Assembly (NCBI GenBank): GCA_964389375.1
Contig: CAYMDP010000005.1
Span: 1-64,000 of the forward strand
Source of the DNA: CAYMDP01 sp964389375
Lineage (GTDB): Bacteria > Bdellovibrionota > Bdellovibrionia > Bdellovibrionales > UBA1609
Length of the DNA stretch: 64,000 bases
Direction of reading: 5' to 3'
Made by a program: the position numbers and the translations under genes. The notes under the pieces were generated by a model. The model had not been told where the DNA came from, searched no databases, and worked only from the letters and a program-made list of their open reading frames with translations. This document shows, piece by piece, positions 9,217 to 18,110 of this stretch (the stretch's first letter is position 1; each line of letters begins with the position of its first letter).

Positions 9217-9550
9217 GAAGTTGATCTCCGGGTTCTACAAAGTTTTCAGGGATCGCCCCTGTTGAAAATTCAAAAACAGATTTGGCTTTCCAAATGGGAC
9301 CGCGGATTCTCCAGGGCCGAACATTGCGATGAACGGCGCAGACCTTAAGGTCTCGGTCGACAAAAATTAGATCCAAAGAGAACTTCATAAAAAATGTATG
9401 AATGCTGTTGCAATCCGAAATCCAAAGTGTGGTCTGTTGGGGCAAAGTTTTTCGACCCAACAATCCTTTTGCGCGGCTCCAAAAACTGTTCGCAGTGATG
9501 ACCTCTGCGGCCAGTGTTTTTTGTTTGCTTGTGTTTTTTAAAGAGGGCAT
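9203..9550 (-). CDS. DUF192 family protein
   Basis: The 115-residue protein matches the DUF192 pattern: FWSRAKGLLGRKTLP near residue 24, then CNSIHTFFMKFSLDLIFVDRD and the closing VEPGDQLHVGH. These are the conserved segments of this small family of unknown function, which often lies beside Tad/Flp pilus genes. No signal peptide is obvious in this copy. It is the second gene of the operon; its ATG shares one base with the stop of the tadC-like gene (TAATG) and its end overlaps the FHA-PAS gene. The tight coupling supports a role with the Tad-like apparatus. Confidence 0.85.
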   Translation of the reverse strand: MPSLKNTSKQKTLAAEVITANSFWSRAKGLLGRKTLPQQTTLWISDCNSIHTFFMKFSLDLIFVDRDLKVCAVHRNVRPWRIRGPIWKAKSVFEFSTGAIPENFVEPGDQLHVGH

Positions 9551-10461
9551 TAAACATCCCCTCCGTAAAAGAACTGAAGTATCACTGGTGCGAAGACCAT
9601 AATAAAAACGGCTGGAAGGATTAAGAAAAACATGGGCAGCATCATCAACTGTGAAGCTTTTGCGCCCGCTTTTTCTGCGCGAACAAAGCGCTCAAGCCTC
9701 ATTTGCTCGGATTGATCTTTGAGGACTTTCGAAATGCTTGCTCCGGTTTCATCCGCGTCGCGGACGACCGCGACAAAAGAGGTGATCTCGGACATATCAA
9801 GACGGTCGGCCAGCGCGGCAAGGGCATCTTTGCGCGATCGGCCAAGTTTGATGTCTTTCAGGACAATTGCAAATTCGTCAGCCAGAACACTGTTTTCAGC
9901 TTTTTCTGTGATCCGTTGAAGGGCTCCGATAAAATCAAGACCTGCTTCTGTAGATAGGGCCATCAGGTCAATAAAGAAGGGAAGGTCCACCACCACCGAA
10001 TTGTAGCGAGAGGATTTTTGTTGCTGGCAGTACAGGTGGGGAAAATAAAAGCCAAATAGCCCAAATAAAAAACAAAACAAATAGGGATATCCCAGCTGAA
10101 GGGCAAAATTCAAAATCAACAAGGCGATAGGAAACATCACGCCCCAAAGAATTTGCAAACCGATAAACTCGTCCACGTTGATTTCTTGAGAAAGACCTGC
10201 GGTCAAAATTTTCTTTTGTACATTTTCACGATAGTCATGATTGCGGATCCGCAGAGCATGCTGAAGAGTGAAGTTGTGCACCAGGGGTCTTGAAAAGTTG
10301 ATTAAGCCGGATTTCGACTTCTGTGGTTCGTCTCCAGAAGCCCAGGCCAAGGCATCGGCGTCAGCATTATTTGAAAAGATGGCAGTGACAAACAGGTAAA
10401 CACTCAAGGCGGCAAAGCCAAGCCCAGCTAAAAGCAAAATGATTAAATCAAAACTTAACAT
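9550..10461 (-). CDS. TadC-like type II secretion F-domain protein
   Basis: The 303-residue inner-membrane protein has the T2SSF architecture of TadB/TadC, the platform proteins of Flp/Tad pili. There is an N-terminal helix (about 5-28), a pair of helices at about 120-165, the cytoplasmic F domain (EAGLDFIGALQRITEK through MSEITSFVAVVRDADETG) and a C-terminal hydrophobic stretch LMMLPMFFLILPAVFIMVFAP. It is the first gene of a six-gene leftward operon. No TadA ATPase, TadB partner, secretin or pilin lies within the window, so the rest of the machine must be elsewhere. Only 28 bases separate it from the divergent maf gene, so its promoter probably lies inside maf. Confidence 0.85.
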   Translation of the reverse strand: MLSFDLIILLLAGLGFAALSVYLFVTAIFSNNADADALAWASGDEPQKSKSGLINFSRPLVHNFTLQHALRIRNHDYRENVQKKILTAGLSQEINVDEFIGLQILWGVMFPIALLILNFALQLGYPYLFCFLFGLFGFYFPHLYCQQQKSSRYNSVVVDLPFFIDLMALSTEAGLDFIGALQRITEKAENSVLADEFAIVLKDIKLGRSRKDALAALADRLDMSEITSFVAVVRDADETGASISKVLKDQSEQMRLERFVRAEKAGAKASQLMMLPMFFLILPAVFIMVFAPVILQFFYGGDV

Positions 10462-10489
10462 CTTCGCCCTTTTCGTGCAGTAAAGGGGG

Positions 10490-11104
10490 ATGTACCAGTT
10501 GATCTTGGCCTCTCAATCTCCACGGCGTCGCGAGCTTCTCGAGAAAGCGGGTTATCAATTTGGTACTTACCCAGTTAAACTATCGGAAATAATTGATAAA
10601 AACCTGAATCTGGAAGAGGCCTTAAAGAAGCTCAGTCGGGATAAGGTGTTGGCCTGCCTGGATCAGAATAAGCAATTGAAATCTAAGGGCTTTTTGGTAT
10701 TAGGGGCGGATACAGAGGTGGCTCTAGAGGGGGAGTTTCTTGGAAAACCCAAAAATCTGGACCAAGCGAGAGAGTTTTTGAATAGGCTGTCAGATAAATC
10801 GCATAGCGTCATGACAGCCATTGCACTTTTGGACGTTGGCGCTAACCGCTGGGTCCAGGACCTCGTCCGGACAGAGGTCCAGTTTAAAAAGCTCAGCGCT
10901 GCTGAAATTGAAAGGTATGTTCAAAGTGGGGAACCGATGGACAAGGCCGGGGGCTATGCTATTCAAGGTCTGGGAAAAAACCTGGTCGAGGGTTTCAAGG
11001 GCTCGTGGACCAATGTTGTTGGCCTACCCATGGAGCGGTTCGAAGAACTGATGAGTGAAAATGACTGGAAACGACATTGCAAGCCGGCTCAGCAAAATTC
11101 GTAG
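10490..11104 (+). CDS. maf: Maf-family nucleotide pyrophosphatase
   Basis: This is a Maf/YhdE nucleoside-triphosphate pyrophosphatase, which removes non-canonical or modified nucleotides. The signature LILASQSPRRRELL is at the N-terminus, GADTEVALEGEFLGKP carries the catalytic acidic region, and AGGYAIQGLG is the conserved late motif. The length (204) is normal. The ATG at 10490 sits directly on the AAGGGGG ribosome site; a TTG at 10499 would be better spaced, so the first three residues are uncertain. Its end overlaps the yggS start by about 45 bases, suggesting a maf-yggS-proC operon. Confidence 0.9.
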   Translation: MYQLILASQSPRRRELLEKAGYQFGTYPVKLSEIIDKNLNLEEALKKLSRDKVLACLDQNKQLKSKGFLVLGADTEVALEGEFLGKPKNLDQAREFLNRLSDKSHSVMTAIALLDVGANRWVQDLVRTEVQFKKLSAAEIERYVQSGEPMDKAGGYAIQGLGKNLVEGFKGSWTNVVGLPMERFEELMSENDWKRHCKPAQQNS

Positions 11105-11765
11105 GCGCATTGAATCCGCAGCTTTGCGGACCAACAGGGATCCGCACGAAATTCAATTGATCGCAGTTTCAAAAGGTCAGCCTGCAGAAAAAATTCGCAA
11201 GGCTTTTGACCTAGGTCTTCGCCACTTCGGAGAAAATTATGTTCAAGAGGCTACTGCGAAGCAGATTGAACTTCGGGATCTAAATATTCAGTGGCATTTT
11301 ATCGGTGGCCTGCAAAGTAATAAAGCAAAGCAAGTCGTCGGAGCTTTTGAGTGGATTCACTCGGTGGACCGTGCCTCCTTGTTGGAGCGACTGAATGGAA
11401 TTGCTCAAACTCAAAATACGAAACAAAAAATTCTGATTGAAGTTCTGCTTGCCGATGAAAGCTCAAAGTCCGGGGCAAAGCTTGATGAGGCCGAGAGTTT
11501 AATTCGGAATCTTCACAAGATGGATCACCTCATTCCCTGCGGACTGATGGTGATGCCTCCGGCCCTAAAAAATCCCGAAGAGGTCAGGCCTTATTTTAAT
11601 CAGGCAAAGTCGCTTCTTAGTCAGTGGAGATCCCTTTTGCCAATGAGTCTGCAAGAGGGATTTAAGGAGCTTTCAATGGGCACAAGTCATGATTTTGAAA
11701 TTGCAATTGAAGAAGGATCTAGCTTCGTTCGCATAGGGACGGCATTAATGGGAGAGAGGGTTTAG
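11061..11765 (+). CDS. yggS: YggS-family pyridoxal phosphate homeostasis protein
   Basis: A PLP-binding, alanine-racemase-fold protein without a racemase second domain. It controls PLP supply and is very commonly encoded beside proC, as here. The PLP lysine is in LIAVSKGQP near residue 35, HFGENYVQEA follows, and SMGTSHDFEIAIEEGSSFVR and RIGTALMG are the phosphate-binding end. I chose the ATG at 11061; a GTG two codons earlier is possible. It begins inside maf and ends 1 base before proC. Confidence 0.92.
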   Translation: MTGNDIASRLSKIRRRIESAALRTNRDPHEIQLIAVSKGQPAEKIRKAFDLGLRHFGENYVQEATAKQIELRDLNIQWHFIGGLQSNKAKQVVGAFEWIHSVDRASLLERLNGIAQTQNTKQKILIEVLLADESSKSGAKLDEAESLIRNLHKMDHLIPCGLMVMPPALKNPEEVRPYFNQAKSLLSQWRSLLPMSLQEGFKELSMGTSHDFEIAIEEGSSFVRIGTALMGERV

Positions 11766-11766
11766 C

Positions 11767-12594
11767 GTGGCATATCTTGTACAAAAAAATATAGGATTTA
11801 TCGGAACCGGAAATATGGCCCAAGCGATCATGAGGACTTGGGTGGATTCTAAAGTAATTAAACCGGATCAAATTTTTGCCTGCAATCGAACCCCAGGAAA
11901 GCTAAAGAAAGTTGTCGATCAGTTTGGCATTCGTGGTGTGCAAAATGCCGAAGAACTTATTGAGTCTTGTGAAGTTATAATCTTAGCGATGAAACCCCAA
12001 GATCTGCACCTTGCGATTGAGTCGATTTCTTCAAGCTTTCAGTCTCACCAAATCGTGATCAGTCTTGCGGCGGGAATCAGTTTATCCCAGCTAAAAAAAC
12101 TTCTTCCGGATGTGGGTTCACTGGCCCGAGTAATGCCAAATACCGCGTCTCAAATCGGGCAGTCGGTGGTCGGTTATTGCACCAACCAGAGAGAAAAAGA
12201 TGTGGACTCCTTGATCGAGGAACTTTTGTCTCCACTAGGATTAGTCGTTCGTGCCGAAGAAGGTGAAGAGTTCGAAGCATTAACAGTCGCGTGTAGCAGC
12301 GGTATAGGCTTTGTTTTAGAGTTGATGCTTTATTGGCAAGAGTGGCTTGAGGAGCATGGCTTCGAAGCCAAAATCGCAAAAGCGATGACAGTAAAAACAT
12401 TTTTAGGAGCCTCACAACTCGCGGAACATTCAAAGGATATTTCTTTAGAAGAGCTTCAGGCGAAAGTGGTTTCTAAAAAAGGAGTGACGGGCGCGGGCCT
12501 CGATTCAATGAGAGAACTAGAGCTTGAGCGCGCCCTTCGTTACAGTTTCGAAAAAGCGGTTTTACGCGACCGAGAACTAGGCAAGCAGTCTTAA
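11767..12594 (+). CDS. proC: Pyrroline-5-carboxylate reductase
   Basis: This catalyses the last step of proline synthesis, NAD(P)H reduction of pyrroline-5-carboxylate. The N-terminal Rossmann fold has IGFIGTGNMAQAIM. The C-terminal dimer domain has the ProC signature region VVSKKGVTGAGLDSMRELEL. The length of 275 is normal. The start is GTG, 1 base after the yggS stop. A long palindromic element (12617-12783) begins 22 bases after the stop and probably ends the maf-yggS-proC transcript. Confidence 0.95.
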   Translation: MAYLVQKNIGFIGTGNMAQAIMRTWVDSKVIKPDQIFACNRTPGKLKKVVDQFGIRGVQNAEELIESCEVIILAMKPQDLHLAIESISSSFQSHQIVISLAAGISLSQLKKLLPDVGSLARVMPNTASQIGQSVVGYCTNQREKDVDSLIEELLSPLGLVVRAEEGEEFEALTVACSSGIGFVLELMLYWQEWLEEHGFEAKIAKAMTVKTFLGASQLAEHSKDISLEELQAKVVSKKGVTGAGLDSMRELELERALRYSFEKAVLRDRELGKQS

Positions 12595-12616
12595 GGTTCC
12601 AAATACCCAGATGGCT

Positions 12617-12783
12617 TTTGCCCGAGAAATCTTTTTCATTTTAATAAGTGTCCGCCGAAGACTAGTTCCGCAGGGCGGCCCAAAATTAGACCTGGTTATC
12701 AAACTAAATTCGAAGGGCCGACCGAGGATGTTCGACGGCTGAGGCGGAGCACTTATTAAAATGAAAAAGATTTCTCGGGCAAA
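12617..12783. repeat. Palindromic element copy A (shared core, unique arms)
   Basis: Inverted arms 12617-12650 and 12750-12783 match perfectly over 34 bases; only the innermost AAGTG is shared with other copies. The core between them is in reverse orientation relative to copies B, C and E. It carries the conserved CCGCCGAAGACTAGTT and TTCGACGGCTGAGGCGG ends. Its central hairpin loop is enlarged by about 30 A/T-rich bases compared with other copies. It lies between proC and the DivIVA gene and can form a very stable transcript hairpin. No gene is seen in the 316 bases from 12595 to 12910 apart from this element. Confidence 0.9.
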
Positions 12784-12910
12784 GAGCTGGACTTAAGTCC
12801 CATTGCATCTCTTTGAGAGCTAACATTCCTGATAAATTGAGGAGCGTCGGGAAGACTTCTTGATTCGGCGCGGAATCTTTTCTATTCTAGAGATGGGTTA
12901 AGGGGGAAAT

Positions 12911-13483
12911 ATGAAGATCGCTCCAATAGATATCGCTCATAAGACATTCGGCCGGAAAATGATGGGACTGGATCCCGATGAAGTGACGGATTTTTTACGC
13001 GCCATTGCTGACGAGATGGAAAGTTTAGTGCGCGAGCGTAACAATCTTCGTGAAGCAATCCGAGACCGCGACTTAACTTTGGCTGAATACAAAGAGCGTG
13101 ATGAGTTACTAAAAAGCACAATCACTACAGCGACTAAGATGGCCGATAAACTTCAGCATGATGCGGATCGTGAAGCCCGCTTGATCTTGAACGATGCAAA
13201 TCAAAAGGCCGATCTGATTGTCCGTGATGCTCGTGATAGTTTGAAAAAGATCTATCAAGAAATTACTGATTTAAAGCGTCTTCGTATGCAGTTCGAAAAC
13301 AATATGAAAGCGCTGGTTCAGTCTCATTTGACGATGTTAGAACAAGGTCAAAAGTATATGCCAAACCCTTTGCTAGAGCCTCGAATCAACGCAGAGATGC
13401 AGGATAACAATTCCGAAGAGCAAATGATTAAGGCCCGCATGAGTGAGGCAGTTTCAAGAGCCACTCGAGACAGCGAGTTCTAA
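12911..13483 (+). CDS. DivIVA-domain protein
   Basis: The 190-residue cytoplasmic protein begins with the DivIVA/GpsB module: IAPIDIAHKTFGRKMMG and LDPDEVTDFL, the lipid-binding and first coiled-coil region. A long coiled coil follows to about residue 140, then a tail that is probably disordered. DivIVA proteins bind curved membrane at poles and septa and recruit partners. AGGGGG lies just upstream of the ATG. A tail this simple does not reveal the partner. A convergent hairpin follows the stop. Confidence 0.9.
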   Translation: MKIAPIDIAHKTFGRKMMGLDPDEVTDFLRAIADEMESLVRERNNLREAIRDRDLTLAEYKERDELLKSTITTATKMADKLQHDADREARLILNDANQKADLIVRDARDSLKKIYQEITDLKRLRMQFENNMKALVQSHLTMLEQGQKYMPNPLLEPRINAEMQDNNSEEQMIKARMSEAVSRATRDSEF

Positions 13484-13491
13484 TAAAAGCT

Positions 13492-13514
13492 GGAGCGACT
13501 GATCCAGTCGCTCC
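13492..13514. terminator. Hairpin between convergent genes
   Basis: Stem GGAGCGACT/AGTCGCTCC (9 pairs) with a 5-base loop lies 8 bases after the DivIVA stop and 11 before the end of the opposite gene. There is no strong T-run on either side, so it is a plausible but unproven two-way terminator. Confidence 0.6.
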
Positions 13515-13525
13515 GCAACTTCAAT

Positions 13526-13900
13526 CTAGTTCGAAGAACACTCCACGATTTCCATTTGGCAGCCCCAGTTTTTTCTAACGGCATCAAAAGCAGCCTGTTT
13601 GGCCTCCGTTTCTGTGCGACCTTCGCCGCCTGCAGAAGTTGAGCTGTTGCTTTCACACTGAGCGATACAGTAGAAGCGTTTTTCTACGGGACGGCCGCTT
13701 CGCTCGAGTTCACTCACTCTCCACATCAGCGCATTGATGTCTCTGGTCGTGAGCTCATTTTGTCGCTCAAGATTATCGACTTTTCTTTCGAGTTCCTGAA
13801 CGCTGTGAAGAATTGGAGATTCTCTTCCTGGACCCGTTCTTTGGGCAAAGGCAGAAGTTGAGAAAACGGACATTAAAACAAAGGCGAGAACTAGACGCAT
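13526..13900 (-). CDS. Small secreted coiled-coil protein, unknown function
   Basis: A signal peptide (about 1-20, ending SAFA) is followed by a short heptad-like stretch (about 28-60, LERKVDNLERQNEL) and a C-terminal domain with four Cys (YCIAQCES, and CQMEIVEC at the end) that may form disulfides. I used the ATG at 13900 because it puts the signal peptide at the start. About 124 residues; I do not recognise the family. It should be periplasmic or exported. Confidence 0.75.
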   Translation of the reverse strand: MRLVLAFVLMSVFSTSAFAQRTGPGRESPILHSVQELERKVDNLERQNELTTRDINALMWRVSELERSGRPVEKRFYCIAQCESNSSTSAGGEGRTETEAKQAAFDAVRKNWGCQMEIVECSSN

Positions 13901-14077
13901 AAAGACCCCCTCTTTATATTGCATTTAAAATCTGCTTTGACGTGCTAGCCAAGATAGGGGTTTGATTCAAGAAAAACTTCTTTATTGAAATAGAAACTGA
14001 GGACAATTTGGCCTTGGGTCCATCGGATTCGAATAGAGGATATTCTCCATTCGATCAGATGGACTGTAGGGCCTAAT

Positions 14078-15580
14078 TTAGTTCGCTCCGCCTTTTTGTG
14101 TTGGCGCCGAGTCAGAGGGGAGAACCCTTGCTGATCCGTGGTTTAAGTCACAAAGCAGCTTTGCTAGGGGGTAAGTGTGTTGGATCGCCAAAAGGCTACG
14201 GCCAACGGCACAGCGCTGTTGCTGCGGAAGCGCTGAGGCCTGAAGGTCGGACTCGATCAGCTCTTTCATATTTCTGCAGCTGCTTAAGTAGGATCGGATC
14301 AAAGTTGCATTATCGATGGAAGAAGATCCTTCGATCTGGCTGTTCCACTGGGAAGTTAAAACTTCGGGTCGCCCGATCTCGAGACGATCATTTAGTTTAA
14401 AGGTCATTCTATTTTCAGGTTTGTTGCTACCGCGAATAAACTCGGATTCAACCGATAGATTTTTGCCTTCCTCTTTTATCCAATATTGAACCTTTTTATC
14501 GCCAACTTTAGCCTGTACTTCTCCGCTGCTACAGTTGGGAAGATCAAGTAAGTCGACCTCTGCCAAAAATCTTTTTTCTGCGGCCTCTTTGCTTTTCTGC
14601 AAAGTCGTGCAAAGAGCCGGGGAGGCAGGAGTCTTGCTGTCGATGGACTTATTTAAGATTGATAGAAGTTGCTCAGGGTCGAATTGAAGAGAGTCACAAG
14701 ATCCGGATACGCCCGCGCCAAAACTCAAGTCATCTTTTAGAATTTCTAGATCCGCGGGGCTCAGTTGTGGGAAGCACTTTGCAAGCTTGTCCGAATTCAA
14801 TTTTGAGGCCGCCGCTTGTCCTGCAGCCATTGCTCCAACCGCAAGAGCTCCGACTTTTGCGCCCTTCACGATTCGATTTTTTTGCGCTTTTTGTTTTAGT
14901 GTTTGTTCAATTTTTTTAACATCAGTTTGTCTTAGGCCCTCGCGAGATTCCCAAAGTGCGATGGCTCGATTAGATTCGCGAATCTGAGCCTCTAGAGCTT
15001 GAAGCTGTATTCTCTTCTTTGGTCCGTCCTTAATTTTACTTTTTTCCTGTTCAAGGCTGGTTTTGTGGGCCTCAAGCATCAAACGATGTTTTACCGTAAG
15101 CTCCACGGCGCTACGATATTGGGTCCATTCCCAGACTTGTGCGGCCGCCGGGGATTTTGCAAGAGTCGTCTTATTTTGAGTTTTGAAGCCAGCAATTTTA
15201 TCCTGAAGAGTCGGGAGTTTTAATTTTTTTGAAAAAGGCCCTGAGCGCCGAACTTCGGCTATGTAGCTGCGAAACTCGGCAGCATGGGTTTTTAAAACGG
15301 CTTCGATACCTTTCACAAACTGTTGAGCGGCCGGGTCACTGGCCAAAGCTTTTGCAAAGCCAGGTCTATTTCCAAGACCAATCGATCCGATCCGCGATTT
15401 TTGGCTAGAGTAGGTTATTCCCAAAGCTCCAAGGGCACAGGCCGCTGCATTGGCGCCTTGAAAGCAATCGGCCTGGCTGATCAAATCGACGATTTCGTCA
15501 CCGAGATCGCAATTTTGAGTCTCGGCTAAGGCGGGGCTTGCGAAAAAAAGAAGGGCAAGAAGTGAGAGAAGTTGCTTCAT
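14078..15580 (-). CDS. Large secreted protein, unknown function
   Basis: A clear signal peptide (MKQLLSLLALLFFASPALA) places the start at 15580 and the product in the envelope. The mature protein of about 480 residues is rich in helix. Four Cys lie early (NCDLGDEIVDLISQADCF and the AAAC just after), and a short hydrophobic stretch lies near 250-265 (GALAVGAMAAGQAAA). The C-terminal part again has paired Cys. No catalytic motif was recognised. It is transcribed alone, with a well separated upstream gene. Confidence 0.75.
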   Translation of the reverse strand: MKQLLSLLALLFFASPALAETQNCDLGDEIVDLISQADCFQGANAAACALGALGITYSSQKSRIGSIGLGNRPGFAKALASDPAAQQFVKGIEAVLKTHAAEFRSYIAEVRRSGPFSKKLKLPTLQDKIAGFKTQNKTTLAKSPAAAQVWEWTQYRSAVELTVKHRLMLEAHKTSLEQEKSKIKDGPKKRIQLQALEAQIRESNRAIALWESREGLRQTDVKKIEQTLKQKAQKNRIVKGAKVGALAVGAMAAGQAAASKLNSDKLAKCFPQLSPADLEILKDDLSFGAGVSGSCDSLQFDPEQLLSILNKSIDSKTPASPALCTTLQKSKEAAEKRFLAEVDLLDLPNCSSGEVQAKVGDKKVQYWIKEEGKNLSVESEFIRGSNKPENRMTFKLNDRLEIGRPEVLTSQWNSQIEGSSSIDNATLIRSYLSSCRNMKELIESDLQASALPQQQRCAVGRSLLAIQHTYPLAKLLCDLNHGSARVLPSDSAPTQKGGAN

Positions 15581-15677
15581 AAAAATCCTATCCAGAAAAT
15601 GAGATAAAGAGCCAACCACTATTGTAGCTAAATATTCTCATCTCGTTCAGAAGAATTTGAGAGGTAGACCTTATAGT

Positions 15678-16817
15678 CTAGAAGTTTTCCAAAGCCTTCT
15701 GAGTATCGTCGAGCATCTTGTCCACATTCGGTGGTGGAGCCGCCTTGGGCTTTGGTTTAGCTTTCGGCCGTGGTCGGGCCTTTCGCCCGGTGCGCTTCTT
15801 TTGCGGAAGCGGATTGGATTGCTCAAAAAGTTCTTCATCATATTTTTGTTCAGCCGGCTGAAATTGATCCCCTCTTCGTTCGCGAAATCTTGAAGGAGGA
15901 ATATCGTCTTGAAAGCCAGAGGGTGACAACTCTTGAGGGGAAGAGCCGAAATACCAGGGAAGTTTTAAATTTACAAAGACACTTAAGCCGTGGGCTGTAT
16001 TCTCTCCGTCTAAAGTTTGCTCTATCCCAAGGCGCAGATCGAAAGCCTGTCCTTTCCATCCAGTCCAAGCTCGCGCTGCCATCCAAGTTGGGTTTACTGA
16101 ATAGTAACGAAGACTGCTGCCATTCACACGAGTTGTGACTGTCGTGCGAGGGCCAATATTCGCAGAATCTTTATCATCCGAAATTTTTTGTGCCCCATTG
16201 ACCTCGGCTCCTCCGATCCAGCTGCTGTCGATGGCTTGAAGCCCTAAGCGCCACGGCAGAAGGCTGGCCCGGTCTTCATCTTGATAGCGATATCCGACAA
16301 ATGCATAAGCCTGAAGAGCCCAAATATTGACTGTGCTCCAAAGGCCCGGCTGAAGAACCATCACACCTTCTCCGGTCAGACTGGCATCTGTCGCAGGATC
16401 AATTTTATTCAATGGAAATAAAAAGATAAACTCAGTAAATAAGCTAAAGTCTGAGTCGATCAAAGTGTATCTGGCCCCAGCGCCCAATTCGGTGATTTCG
16501 GAATTGCTGCGATCAAATTGAGAGTCAAAGCTTTGCGAATATCCAAATCCGACAGAGGTCATCAGCTCCCAGCTGCGGCTTGGGTGAAAAGACATAGACA
16601 CATCGCCTCGTAAAACGCGGTAGTATCGTCCGCCACCAAGCTCTTGGTAGCTTCCTCCGCCGGCCAAATAGTTGGATTCGGTCATAAAATAATCCAGGCC
16701 AGTCTCGAAGATGACAGCCTGGTTTTTTGGAGAGGGAGCCCACTGCGTCGAGGAGAAGTCTGATCCTTGGACCCAAGGGCTAATTAGGGCTAAACATGTA
16801 AAAGCAAGTTTTCGCAT
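15678..16817 (-). CDS. Probable outer-membrane beta-barrel protein with Lys/Pro-rich tail
   Basis: A signal peptide (MRKLAFTCLALISPWVQG) is followed by about 270 residues of alternating aromatic and polar strands (for example YRVLRGDVSMSFHPS and WSTVNIWALQAYAFVGYRY), typical of an outer-membrane barrel. After the barrel comes a hydrophilic segment, then a basic Pro-Lys-Arg-rich stretch (RKARPRPKAKPKPKAAPPP) and a short helix. Such a tail could contact DNA, peptidoglycan or a partner in the periplasm; this is inference. The start is the ATG at 16817. Family not recognised. Confidence 0.7.
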   Translation of the reverse strand: MRKLAFTCLALISPWVQGSDFSSTQWAPSPKNQAVIFETGLDYFMTESNYLAGGGSYQELGGGRYYRVLRGDVSMSFHPSRSWELMTSVGFGYSQSFDSQFDRSNSEITELGAGARYTLIDSDFSLFTEFIFLFPLNKIDPATDASLTGEGVMVLQPGLWSTVNIWALQAYAFVGYRYQDEDRASLLPWRLGLQAIDSSWIGGAEVNGAQKISDDKDSANIGPRTTVTTRVNGSSLRYYSVNPTWMAARAWTGWKGQAFDLRLGIEQTLDGENTAHGLSVFVNLKLPWYFGSSPQELSPSGFQDDIPPSRFRERRGDQFQPAEQKYDEELFEQSNPLPQKKRTGRKARPRPKAKPKPKAAPPPNVDKMLDDTQKALENF

Positions 16818-16871
16818 ACCCCAATAGTGTAACGGATAGATCTTCAAGAGAGAAGTTTTGGTGATAAAAAT

Positions 16872-18110
16872 ATGAAAACAAAGCCGCTTTTAGTCCTATT
16901 CGTAACTGTCTTTGTGGATTTAGTCGGGTTTGGAATTATCATCCCTTTAAATCCCTATCTAAGTCGAGAATTCGGAGCAAGTCCCCTCCAGGTCGGGCTA
17001 TTGATGGCCATTTATTCTTTGATGCAATTTTTGTTTTCTCCCTTCTGGGGACAGCTGAGTGATTATTTTGGACGACGCCCAATAATTTTGATGAGTCTTC
17101 TGGGTGCAAGTCTATCTCATCTGGGATTCGCTTTTGGAACCGACCTTTCGCATTTGTTTATCGCAAGAGCTTTTGCTGGCATCTGTGGTGCAAATATTTC
17201 TACCGCCATGGCGGCCATCGCCGACATCACAAAAGAAAAAGATCGAGCAAAGGGCATGGGCTTAATTGGCGCGGCCTTTGGTCTTGGTTTTATGCTGGGG
17301 CCCTTTATTGGAGGAATCGTGGGCCACTGGGGCGAAATGCTTGGTGATGCTCCACCATTCGGTCCAAGCCTTGCGGCCGTTGCCGCAGCGGTGATCTGCT
17401 TTGCGAATTTTGTTTTTGCCTATACTTCATTGCCCGAAAGTTTGGCCTCTAAACTTTCCAAGCAGTCCTCGGTATCAGTTTGGGAGGCCTATAAAAATCG
17501 TCCTGCGCGATTAAAAAGAGTGTGGCAAGCTTTGTCTCGGCCAACCCTGGGATGTTTGATGGGAATGTATTTTATGTCGAGCCTTGCAATGGCTCATATG
17601 GAAGCCTCCTTGTTTATGTTTGTACAAGATCGATTCACTTGGACCTTGGCTCAAGCCAGTATGGGTTTTGCTTATGTGGGATTAATCATGGTGCTGACTC
17701 AAGGGGTATTGATTCGAAGACTTCTGCCGGTATTTGGCGAAAGAAAGTTGCTCTTTATGGGGCTTGCTCTGTCTGCATTTAGTTTGGCCGGCATAGGTTT
17801 TTCCCACTCTATTCCGATCCTAGCTGTGATGGTGACTCTACTTGGATTGGGTTCGGGTTTGTCGTCTCCCTCGCTGATGGCAAGTGTGAGCTTGCTTTCT
17901 TCTGAAGCCGAGCAGGGCGGGCACCTTGGTGTCAATCAAAGTCTTGCGGCCTTGGGAAGAATCCTTGGACCCGCTGCCGGTGGATATTTTTATCAGCAGC
18001 TGGGTGTGTCTTCACCATTTTGGATTGCGGGCGGCCTGATGTTTATATCCATCTTAATGGGTCTAAGTATTTATTCACGAATCCCTGAAAAAGCGAGAAT
18101 GACAAAATGA
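16872..18110 (+). CDS. MFS transporter (TetA/drug-proton antiporter type)
   Basis: A 412-residue major facilitator with about 12 membrane helices. The N-terminal motif FVDLVGFGIIIPLNPYL and the loop 2-3 motif WGQLSDYFGRRPIIL are those of the drug:H+ antiporter group that includes TetA. A second motif GLIGAAFGLGFMLGPFIGG fits helix 5 of the same group. The substrate cannot be deduced. It overlaps the next gene by 4 bases (ATGA). Confidence 0.9.
   Translation: MKTKPLLVLFVTVFVDLVGFGIIIPLNPYLSREFGASPLQVGLLMAIYSLMQFLFSPFWGQLSDYFGRRPIILMSLLGASLSHLGFAFGTDLSHLFIARAFAGICGANISTAMAAIADITKEKDRAKGMGLIGAAFGLGFMLGPFIGGIVGHWGEMLGDAPPFGPSLAAVAAAVICFANFVFAYTSLPESLASKLSKQSSVSVWEAYKNRPARLKRVWQALSRPTLGCLMGMYFMSSLAMAHMEASLFMFVQDRFTWTLAQASMGFAYVGLIMVLTQGVLIRRLLPVFGERKLLFMGLALSAFSLAGIGFSHSIPILAVMVTLLGLGSGLSSPSLMASVSLLSSEAEQGGHLGVNQSLAALGRILGPAAGGYFYQQLGVSSPFWIAGGLMFISILMGLSIYSRIPEKARMTK

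Noticed and set aside
12617..12783. Palindromic copies as insertion sequences or MITEs with target duplications
   Set aside because: No transposase, no direct target-site repeats, and the terminal arms differ between copies, unlike an ordinary MITE.
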